NCBI GenBank assembly: GCA_031268395.1
Contig: JAIRXI010000399.1
Coordinates: 1-5,228, forward strand
DNA: 5,228 bases
Reading direction: 5' to 3'
Source: Tannerella sp.
GTDB taxonomy: Bacteria; Bacteroidota; Bacteroidia; Bacteroidales; Tannerellaceae
Shown: piece by piece, positions 1 through 5,228 of the stretch
Numbering within the stretch: the first letter of the stretch is position 1
How the letters are laid out: every line of letters starts with the position of its first letter
Position numbers and translations under genes: made by a program
The notes under the pieces: generated by a model
The model's database searches: none
What the model was told of the DNA's origin: nothing
What the model saw: the letters and a program-made list of their open reading frames with translations, nothing else

Positions 1-22
1 CGTTCCTTTGTGTTTTTGCCTG

Positions 23-58
23 TTTCCCCTTAGGCATGAATCTCCCTGAACGGGGAAA
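23..58 (+). other. Short inverted repeat enclosing ATG 36
   Basis: TTTCCCC at 23-29 is complementary to GGGGAAA at 52-58, a 7-bp stem with a 22-nt loop. The loop contains the ATG at 36-38, and the 3' arm overlaps the A-rich heptamer at 56-62. In RNA it could limit access to that start codon. The stem is short and could be coincidental. Confidence 0.25.
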
Positions 59-356
59 AAACAAACAAAAAATGACGCCCGCTACAAACGTGACAGCGGT
101 GGTTACGAACGCGATAAATTTCATCACGTTCGCGATCAACTTTGTCACGAACGTGATGAAATCTACTGCGAAGGTGATGGATTTGGCCACGAACGTGATA
201 GAAACATCCACGAACGTGATGAAATTGACCACGTTCGTGACGGGTGCGGTCACGAACGTGATGAGATTTATCACGTTCGCGATGGAAATGATCACCTTCG
301 TTACGGTTTTGCCCAAACGCATGAAAATGTACAGCATGAAATCATTAACTCATTAA
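36..356 (+). CDS. Possible small ORF of heptapeptide repeats across the 21-bp array
   Basis: This frame runs 106 codons from ATG to TAA and would encode eleven seven-residue repeats of the form T-(N/F)-V-(M/T/I)-x-x-x, for example TNVMKST, TNVIETS, TNVMKLT and TFVTGAV. The N/F alternation comes directly from the AAC/TTC core swap. The frame is also open upstream to the window edge, so the start could lie further left; ATG 72 is another candidate, just before the repeats. No good ribosome site is visible. The stop lies 11 bases before the next gene's ATG, consistent with a leader ORF. I see no signal peptide or known domain. Against it, a 21-bp repeat without a stop in this frame stays open automatically, so only spacers and flanks test the frame. 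It may be a by-product of the DNA repeat. Confidence 0.3.
   Translation: MNLPERGKNKQKMTPATNVTAVVTNAINFITFAINFVTNVMKSTAKVMDLATNVIETSTNVMKLTTFVTGAVTNVMRFITFAMEMITFVTVLPKRMKMYSMKSLTH
56..62 (+). other. Candidate -1 slippery heptamer A AAA AAC
   Basis: In the frame of ATG 36 the codons here are GGA AAA AAC, which gives a zero-frame X XXY YYZ heptamer, A AAA AAC. A -1 slip would enter the frame of the 368-1357 gene just after that frame's last upstream stop (TGA 47-49). No stop follows until 1357, so the fused product would be 440 residues. Potential hairpins in the array lie downstream but not at the usual 5-9 nt spacing. The heptamer also sits in an A-rich tract (six A, C, three A, C, six A), so it may be chance. 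Slippage is inference only. Confidence 0.2.
82..312. repeat. 11-unit tandem array of 21-bp repeats with near-palindromic core
   Basis: Eleven cores start at 84, 105, 126, 147, 168, 189, 210, 231, 252, 273 and 294, so every step is exactly 21 bp. The best cores read TCACGAACGTGA (units 4 and 9) or end in the inverted form ACGTTCGTGA (unit 8). The two forms are reverse complements that differ only in the central AA or TT. Units 1, 2, 4, 5, 6, 7 and 9 carry AA; units 3, 8, 10 and 11 carry TT. Units 1, 5 and 11 are the most degenerate, two of them at the ends. The roughly 7-bp segments between cores are mostly A/T-rich and poorly conserved (aaatcta, gaaacat, aaattga, agattta). A 21-bp period is two helical turns and also seven codons. 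It is not a CRISPR array: repeats and spacers are far too short. The repeat is certain; its function is unknown. Confidence 0.95.
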
Positions 357-367
357 ATATAAATAAG

Positions 368-1357
368 ATGTATACTTTGATTGAAATTTTGAATCAGTCG
401 GGCTACACGATTTTTGACCCGACAAACGTGTTTTTCACCCCTGTTTCGAACCTCGGCCTGCTGTCGGCAGCCGGAAGCAGCCTCGCGTTCGCCCTTGTGC
501 CCGGCGCAAAGGGAACGGGACGCGGCAGTAATATCCCGGAAGGAATCCTGGCCAATGCCCGGCGGTGGCATAACACTATCGACGACAAGTTCGGCAATAT
601 CGACAACCTGGTCAAACTGGTGACGGCACACCAGCAGACCTGGGCGATGCCCCCCGACCTGCTGCAGCCGATCACCGACGGCCGCGACCGGCTACAGAGC
701 CTGATCAACAAATGCCGCTCGCCCCAGGCTTCAACAGCCGACCGCGCCGAGCGTAACGCACTGCTTGCCGTTACCGTCGGCATCTGTCTGCTCCCGGTCA
801 AGACCTGGGCTTACGGACAGTATTCTGCCGGTGTCCTGACGGCCGAAGACATTCATCTGCTCGGCTTCCTGCTGCCCGGCGAACACGGCGGACGTCGTGA
901 ACGCACGGGAGCAACTAAAGTACTGGCCGAAGTGAAGGTGACAGTCATCAACGGCGAATTTATCCGCGTGGTAATCGACTGTTCCGGCGGCGAAAATGCC
1001 GCGCAGGTGGTTCACGGATGGCCTCCGGGCGTGCGGCAGGCCCTGATCGTCATCACCTCCGTCAAGACCGGGAAGGAAGTCTGCCGTCAGATGACGACCC
1101 ATCTGCACAACGACATCCGGATGCCCGACGGTTCGCACGGCGAGCAGTACGTCATCAAGGCGGCTTTCCTGAAGCATGTCGACGATGAGCCGCGCTTCGG
1201 CAACGAACCGACTTTCTCGATGCCGCGCACCACCGAAGACCTCGCCGCTACCCTTGACCGGCAGCATCACGAAGACTTCGATGCCCAAATGCAGGAAATC
1301 GAGCGCCACCGCCAGGAAATTGAGCGGATACAGACCGAAATGAAGGCGAAAAAATAA
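368..1357 (+). CDS. Conserved-looking hypothetical protein, 329 aa, with C-terminal coiled coil
   Basis: I cannot assign a function. The protein has no signal peptide or lipobox, so it is probably cytoplasmic. Residues about 1-55 are mixed and glycine/alanine-rich. About 58-165 look mainly helical (LANARRWHNTIDDKFGNIDN, then DGRDRLQSLINKC) and include a hydrophobic stretch near 131-148. About 184-285 alternate like a beta-sandwich (VLAEVKVTVING, FIRVVIDCSGGENA, ALIVITSV, YVIKAAFL), followed by HVDDEPRFGNEPTFSMP. Residues about 295-329 form a charged heptad-like tail (MQEIERHRQEIERIQTEMK), probably a coiled coil for oligomerisation. Cysteines are at 116, 140, 205 and 239. No nuclease, helicase, recombinase or helix-turn-helix motif is evident. 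ATG 368 is the first usual start in a frame that stays open upstream to about position 50. It is clearly more G+C-rich than the LRR gene: the 60-base line at 601 is 65% G+C against 42% at 2221. The gene call is firm. Confidence 0.88.
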   Translation: MYTLIEILNQSGYTIFDPTNVFFTPVSNLGLLSAAGSSLAFALVPGAKGTGRGSNIPEGILANARRWHNTIDDKFGNIDNLVKLVTAHQQTWAMPPDLLQPITDGRDRLQSLINKCRSPQASTADRAERNALLAVTVGICLLPVKTWAYGQYSAGVLTAEDIHLLGFLLPGEHGGRRERTGATKVLAEVKVTVINGEFIRVVIDCSGGENAAQVVHGWPPGVRQALIVITSVKTGKEVCRQMTTHLHNDIRMPDGSHGEQYVIKAAFLKHVDDEPRFGNEPTFSMPRTTEDLAATLDRQHHEDFDAQMQEIERHRQEIERIQTEMKAKK

Positions 1358-1517
1358 ACAGGCGGATTCATGCGGCAAGACGAAAACTGGTTGCGAAAAT
1401 TCCGATATGGAGCCAAAGATTCAATACAGGGCTGCAAAGGTACGGAGTTTTATTTTCAACTTTCCGGTGAATCAATGAAACGAACGAATTATTAATGCAA
1501 ATCAAAAAAAGAGATTT
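1358..1517. other. 160-bp intergenic spacer with possible reverse-strand -7 box
   Basis: No gene is visible here. On the - strand, 1442-1435 reads TACCTTTG, matching the Bacteroidota -7 consensus TAnnTTTG. The upstream TTG on that strand is only 14 bp away rather than the usual 19-21, so a reverse promoter, which would run antisense into the 368-1357 gene, is weakly supported. On the + strand TATTTTCA at 1451-1458 is a poor -7 match without a -33 TTTG. The last 30 bp before ATG 1518 are strongly A-rich (aatcaaaaaaagagattt), a typical translation leader in this phylum. No U-tract hairpin terminator is seen after the stop at 1357. Confidence 0.35.
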
Positions 1518-3254
1518 ATGAAAACAATGATTTTAGTGTGTGTAACGGCAATACTGTGTACATTCCACAGTTTTGCTGCGGAGGGGGACTTTGATATTCA
1601 GGACAGTGTACTGGTCCGATATAACGGTGACGGCACTTCGGTGGTGATACCCGATACGGTAAAAGCAATCGGAACGAACGCTTTCAGTTATCGCCGCGAT
1701 ATTATTTCGGTTACGATTCCCAATTCGGTAATCGAAATTGGAGCGAACGCTTTCTATTATTGCCCTGCACTTACCTCCATCACGATTCCCAATTCGGTAA
1801 TCGAAATTGGAGCTTACGCTTTCAGTGATTGCTCTGCACTTACCTCCATCACGATTCCGGGTTCGGTAGCGCAAATCGGCGACGGCGCTTTTAATGGCTG
1901 TTCCAGTCTTGCCACGATTGATGTAGCTCAGGCCAATGCTTACTGGTCTTCCGAAGGAGGCATTTTATATGATAAAGGCAAAACGGTTTTGGCAGTGTTT
2001 CCTGTCGGAAAGACAGAAAGGGCGTTTTCCATTCCCAGTTCCATAACCAGGATTGGGGCGTACGCTTTTTATAATTGCCACCTGGCCTCCATCACGATTC
2101 CCAATTCGGTGACAGCGATTGGAGCATATGCATTCGGCTACTGCTACAATCTTACTTCCATTACCGTACCCAATTCGGTGACAACGATTGGCGCCAGCGC
2201 TTTTCAAGGCTGCAGATTTGCTTCCATTACACTGCCCAATTCCGTAACAGAACTTGGTGCATCGGCTTTTTACTATTGTACAAATCTCGTTTCCGTTACG
2301 CTTCCGGATGCGATAACCGAGATTGGAAATGCTACGTTTGAACGTTGCTCCGGTCTTACGTCCGTCACGATCCCCAATTCGGTGAATCGAATTGGAAGCA
2401 GAGCCTTTTTTATGTGCAGCGGCCTCGCATCCATCTCCATCCCCCATTCGGTAACTCAAATTGGCGACTACGCTTTCTTTATGTGCACCGGTCTTGCTTC
2501 CTTTACGATCCCCAATTCTGTCACCGGAATTGGAGGCAACGCCTTTGCCGGTTGCAATTTCAGATCCGTTGTGATCCCCAACTCGGTCACCCGGCTTGGG
2601 GAAGCGGCTTTTCAGAACTGCACGAACCTCGCGTCCGTCACACTCTCCAATGCGATGACCGAGATTGGAATTTTTACTTTCTGGTCTTGCAGCAGCCTTG
2701 TTTCCATCGTGATTCCCCCTTCGGTCACCGAAATCGGATGGGCTGCTTTTGGCGATTGCAGCAGTCTTGTTTCCGTCACGATCCCCGCTTCGGTAACGGC
2801 CATCAGGGACGAGGCTTTTGTTGCCTGCAGCAGCTTGAAAAATGTAACCGTCGACTGGAGTGTGCCTCTGGTTATACGCGGAAATGCCAACCTGTTTGAC
2901 TACGTGAATCTAAACCGGTGTACCTTGAACGTTCCGGCCGGCACAAGGGCGCTTTACCGGGTGGCAACCGTCTGGAAAGACTTCGGCTCGATTACAGAAG
3001 GCGAAGTAAGTAACGGGGAAATGGCAGCGGCATCGGCTGTCCGGGTATCCGGAGGCAATTTATATGTCAGCAGTCCGGTTTCCGAGCGGGTGGATATTTA
3101 TTCAATGGCCGGAGCGTTGCTGTACAGCGAAGTGAAACCTTCCGGCGAAACCGTCATTCCCGCCGGGTCGTTTTCCGGCGGGTTCCTGATTATAAAAGGC
3201 AGTTCGGGATGGACGCAGAAGGTGTTTGTCAAACAAAACCGGACACATATTTAA
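1518..3254 (+). CDS. BspA-like leucine-rich-repeat (LRR_5) secreted protein with T9SS-type C-terminal domain
   Basis: A 578-residue extracellular or surface protein, probably used for binding host or microbial partners, as known for BspA relatives. Residues 1-20 are a signal peptide (MKTMILVCVTAILCTFHSFA, cleavage near AAEG). About 16 repeats of 22-23 residues follow, with consensus L-x-S-I-T-I-P-N-S-V-T-x-I-G-x-x-A-F-x-x-C: four at about 39-130 and twelve at about 168-439. Between them, about 131-167 is the degenerate insert typical of the family (SSEGGILYDKGKTVLAVFPV). Residues about 450-495 form the usual cap (CTLNVPAGTRALYRVATVWK, then DFGSI). About 507-573 resembles a T9SS type A sorting domain (RVDIYSMAGALLYSE, IPAGSFSGGFLIIK, KVFVKQ), suggesting export by type IX secretion. 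The family assignment is secure; the ligand is unknown and T9SS use is inferred. The lipoprotein gene follows after 36 bp, so co-transcription is likely. Confidence 0.97.
   Translation: MKTMILVCVTAILCTFHSFAAEGDFDIQDSVLVRYNGDGTSVVIPDTVKAIGTNAFSYRRDIISVTIPNSVIEIGANAFYYCPALTSITIPNSVIEIGAYAFSDCSALTSITIPGSVAQIGDGAFNGCSSLATIDVAQANAYWSSEGGILYDKGKTVLAVFPVGKTERAFSIPSSITRIGAYAFYNCHLASITIPNSVTAIGAYAFGYCYNLTSITVPNSVTTIGASAFQGCRFASITLPNSVTELGASAFYYCTNLVSVTLPDAITEIGNATFERCSGLTSVTIPNSVNRIGSRAFFMCSGLASISIPHSVTQIGDYAFFMCTGLASFTIPNSVTGIGGNAFAGCNFRSVVIPNSVTRLGEAAFQNCTNLASVTLSNAMTEIGIFTFWSCSSLVSIVIPPSVTEIGWAAFGDCSSLVSVTIPASVTAIRDEAFVACSSLKNVTVDWSVPLVIRGNANLFDYVNLNRCTLNVPAGTRALYRVATVWKDFGSITEGEVSNGEMAAASAVRVSGGNLYVSSPVSERVDIYSMAGALLYSEVKPSGETVIPAGSFSGGFLIIKGSSGWTQKVFVKQNRTHI
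1713..1858 (+). repeat. Near-identical 69-bp internal repeats within the LRR gene
   Basis: A 32-bp block at 1713-1744 recurs exactly at 1782-1813, and a 25-bp block at 1765-1789 recurs exactly at 1834-1858. Both are offset by 69 bp, which is 23 codons or one LRR unit. LRR units 2 to 4 are therefore much more alike at DNA level than the rest. This points to a recent in-frame duplication or gene conversion, and the stretch could expand or contract without breaking the frame. Confidence 0.85.
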
Positions 3255-3290
3255 CAACTTGATTTTACCACTTATAATTTTTATATCCGT

Positions 3291-5009
3291 ATGAAACGAA
3301 ACATTTTTATTTCTCCGGCAGGCCTCCTTCTTCTACTGGCCTGCCTGACACTGAACACCTGCAGCGATCCGAAGAAAGAAGACCCGATCCGGCAAATGCC
3401 GGAAACGCCGCCGGTAGCAATCGATCCCGAAGAGGACGAAATGATTGAACTTCCCGAATATGTATTTCTGGACAAATGCGAGGAACTGGGCGAATGGGAT
3501 GCCGGCGTTTTCGGACTGGACGGCATGACACAGCTGTTCCGCTTCAAGGATGACAGTCCTGCGGAACTGGTGATCTGGGACGGGAAAAATGACCTGATTC
3601 AAAGCAACGTCCTGTTCGACGGGGACGGTTTGCCCGCCGTGATACTGTCCGGCGAATATTCGTTCCTGGTTTCAAACTACCGTGGAAACAGGTTTGACCT
3701 GGACATTATTTGCGGGGATGAAACGATCTTTTCCGACAGTATCGAGTCGGAGACGGACTGGGACGAATACCGGGCCGGCAATATCGCCTTCCTGAGCACG
3801 CGAGCGACCTCCCAAGCTGCGTTCGGAAGACAAGTCGGTGCGGTAGTAGGATTTGTGGGAGCTGCCATCCTGGCTGCTCCCGCCATAGTAGCATTGGCGA
3901 CGGCGGGAGTAACCGTAGGAACCCTTGCCGTAGCAGCTTTGGCCGTCACTGCACTCTATATTGCTTCCAACTATGCGTATCAGACATTTAGTTGCGACCA
4001 GTGTGCGGCCAGCCCGGGTATGGCGGGTACCGTAGTCGGCGTCGCAAGCGGCACTTTCAACGACGGGACAAAACCGATCACCTCCATATCGCTGCGAGAC
4101 ATAAGTAGAGGCCTCTTCACACAGTACCTGCTTGATCAGGTCGGGAAAATCATTGAAAGGCACGCTGATTTTTTTGAGAGGGCCAATACGAGTCTAATAA
4201 AAAGATTCATAAACCAGCAACTGCTGGTGAACGCCACCGTCATCGAGGTGGAAAGGGAATCGGCCGAAGTGAATCTGACGCTGCAGTATATTGATCCGAA
4301 TAGCCTTAATGCGGACGACGGATATTACGACAATGAGGATATTCTGGAAGGACTGCGCACCGCCGGAATCTTTCTCAGCACGTCCCCCAACCCCACCGAA
4401 GACGACCACACGGTTGATCATAAGATAGAGTTCATAGACCGGAATGAGATACTGCACGAGGGGTTTATGATAAGGACCAAACCCATCACGGGTTTGAAGC
4501 CGAATACCACCTATTATTATCGCTCCTACTACACCTACTACAACGACGACTACGGCATCAGAACAACCCAATACGGGGAGGAAAAGTCTTTCAAGACAAA
4601 AGGCTCCGAAGTGAAGGTGACTTTGATGTGGAACTTTGTTGCCGATGTGGATGTGCATATCATTGAGCCGTCCGGTTTCGAGATCTATTATGGGAACAAG
4701 CATTCATCCACAGGCGGCTTTCTGGATTACGACAACGTAGTGGCTTTTGGCCCCGAGAATATATACTGGGCACATGCGCCGGAGGGGGTATATTATGTTT
4801 ACCTGCATCATTTCTCCGGCGAAAATGCAGGAAGTTACACGGTTATGCTTCAAATAAACGGGCAATACCGCATATTCCGGGGTTTTATAGGCGTCGCCCA
4901 GGCCGTTCCCATAACTTACTTCAATCCCGAAGAAGGCATTGTTGAAAACAGATCCATGGAAATGATGGACGCTAAAAACATAACCATCTCGACGGAAAAA
5001 AAGAAATAG
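3291..5009 (+). CDS. Lipoprotein with hydrophobic hairpin, Fn3-like and YfaP/DUF2135-like domains
   Basis: A 572-residue cell-envelope lipoprotein of unknown function. The N-terminus has MKR, then LLLLLAC. The lipidated residue is probably Cys24 (LNTC-SDPKKEDP, charged as in Bacteroidota surface lipoproteins), though Cys18 (LLAC) is a better classical lipobox. Residues about 55-165 look like a beta-rich domain. About 182-226 are almost wholly hydrophobic and rich in Gly/Ala (VGAVVGFVGAAILAAPAIV, then TVGTLAVAALAVTALYIA), long enough for two membrane helices, followed by CDQC at 235-238. About 312-437 resembles a Bacteroidota Fn3-like module (GLKPNTTYYYRSYY, YGEEKSFKT). About 440-534 matches a YfaP/DUF2135-like module: LMWNFVADVDVHIIEPSG, then GGFLDYDN, GPENIYW and PEGVYYVYL. 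It lies 36 bp after the LRR gene and is probably in the same operon. The start is set by the signal peptide. The hairpin is unusual for a lipoprotein; a pore or membrane-anchoring role is only inference. Confidence 0.95.
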   Translation: MKRNIFISPAGLLLLLACLTLNTCSDPKKEDPIRQMPETPPVAIDPEEDEMIELPEYVFLDKCEELGEWDAGVFGLDGMTQLFRFKDDSPAELVIWDGKNDLIQSNVLFDGDGLPAVILSGEYSFLVSNYRGNRFDLDIICGDETIFSDSIESETDWDEYRAGNIAFLSTRATSQAAFGRQVGAVVGFVGAAILAAPAIVALATAGVTVGTLAVAALAVTALYIASNYAYQTFSCDQCAASPGMAGTVVGVASGTFNDGTKPITSISLRDISRGLFTQYLLDQVGKIIERHADFFERANTSLIKRFINQQLLVNATVIEVERESAEVNLTLQYIDPNSLNADDGYYDNEDILEGLRTAGIFLSTSPNPTEDDHTVDHKIEFIDRNEILHEGFMIRTKPITGLKPNTTYYYRSYYTYYNDDYGIRTTQYGEEKSFKTKGSEVKVTLMWNFVADVDVHIIEPSGFEIYYGNKHSSTGGFLDYDNVVAFGPENIYWAHAPEGVYYVYLHHFSGENAGSYTVMLQINGQYRIFRGFIGVAQAVPITYFNPEEGIVENRSMEMMDAKNITISTEKKK

Positions 5010-5040
5010 ACTTGCCGGATTATTTTCTTTCCGTGTCTTC

Positions 5041-5086
5041 TGTACCTCCGTGTTGAAAAACAAACCGTTTCAAACACGGAGGTACA
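5041..5086. repeat. Strong inverted repeat downstream of the lipoprotein gene
   Basis: TGTACCTCCGTGTT at 5041-5054 is perfectly complementary to 5073-5086. Pairing continues as GAAA (5055-5058) with TTTC (5068-5071) after a single bulged A at 5072, leaving a 9-nt loop. The position, 31 bp after the stop, suits an RNA end or stability element. Neither strand has a T-run directly after the stem, so it is not a canonical intrinsic terminator. On the - strand the left arm continues as ACACGGAGGTACAGAAGAC then ACGGAAAG, a degenerate ACGGAG/ACAGAA tract of a kind I recall as widely repeated between bacterial genes. Confidence 0.8.
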
Positions 5087-5228
5087 TTCATAAAATGGGT
5101 GCATTTCAAAATGCAGTTCTTCATACCTGTGCCCGTCATTGCAGGACAGCGCGCCGTGCACCCGCAATGCGACGAACGAAACAAACCACGGAAAAAAATA
5201 AATAACCCCAAAACCCCAATTCTTCGTG
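5087..5228. other. Gene-free right end with short complementary segments
   Basis: I see no supportable gene here. GGGTGCA at 5097-5103 can pair with TGCACCC at 5157-5163, CATTGC at 5137-5142 with GCAATG at 5164-5169, and TGCATTT at 5100-5106 with AAATGCA at 5109-5115. These pairings are short and partly exclusive. The first two cross, so together they would make a pseudoknot-like fold. No tRNA or recognised riboswitch is present. An A-rich stretch near 5191-5204 may belong to the leader of a gene beyond the window. Confidence 0.3.

Noticed and set aside
7..38. Promoter with TTTG (7-10), 20-bp gap and TAGGCATG (31-38) as -33/-7
   Set aside because: The spacing is right for Bacteroidota, but the -7 element has two mismatches in its conserved TTTG part and overlaps the ATG at 36, so support is too weak.
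82..312. CRISPR array
   Set aside because: Conserved cores are 10-12 bp with about 9-11 bp between them, well below CRISPR dimensions, and no cas gene is present.
731..1378. 215-codon open frame on the - strand
   Set aside because: It lies antisense within the 368-1357 gene, has no recognisable domain, and is explained by that gene's G+C-rich codons.
1965..2890. Several open frames opposite or out of frame with the LRR gene, with their own repeats
   Set aside because: Their periodicity mirrors the 69-bp LRR repeat, and the + frame has a signal peptide and a full domain architecture.
3255..3290. Separate promoter for the lipoprotein gene (TTG at 3259-3261, TAATTTTT at 3275-3282)
   Set aside because: The gap is 13 bp instead of 19-21 and the -7 box lacks the final G; read-through from the LRR gene is simpler.
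1480..5180. ACGAACGAA at 1480-1488 and 5172-5180 as stray copies of the array core
   Set aside because: Only a 7-bp overlap with the core, no symmetry and no periodic neighbours; chance matches are expected.
4194..5211. Minus-strand open frames over the lipoprotein 3' end and right flank
   Set aside because: No domain or plausible start context is seen; the strand opposite carries a clear YfaP/DUF2135-like domain, and the flank frames read through the inverted repeat.

Overview
The window looks like Bacteroidales (Bacteroidota) chromosome. It carries a BspA-like leucine-rich-repeat protein whose C-terminus resembles a type IX secretion (T9SS) sorting domain. It also carries a lipoprotein with the acidic, lysine-rich segment after the lipid cysteine that is common in this phylum. 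Starts lie in A/T-rich leaders without clear Shine-Dalgarno sites, as is usual there. All three confident genes are on the + strand. The species cannot be fixed from the sequence.

Layout. Positions 82-312 hold a very regular tandem array: eleven 10-bp near-palindromic cores (consensus ACG-AA/TT-CGTGA) spaced exactly 21 bp apart. A possible small ORF (36-356) reads through it as a seven-residue repeat. Twelve bases after that stop begins a 329-codon gene of unknown function (368-1357), which is more G+C-rich than its neighbours. A second frame through the array is also stop-free, lacks any usual start codon, and is continuous with this gene. A spacer of 160 bp follows. Next come the 578-residue secreted LRR protein (1518-3254) and, 36 bp later, a 572-residue lipoprotein (3291-5009) with an internal hydrophobic hairpin, a fibronectin-III-like module and a YfaP/DUF2135-like module. 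The last 219 bp hold no convincing gene but contain a strong 14-bp inverted repeat.

How the parts fit. The LRR protein and the lipoprotein are probably co-transcribed and both act at or beyond the outer membrane, which suggests a surface adhesion or interaction pair; this is inference. The array and the 368-1357 gene look like a separate unit to the left. The array is the least explained part of the window: it could be a phased protein-binding array, a structured leader RNA, or a real heptapeptide-repeat coding region, and the sequence alone does not decide.
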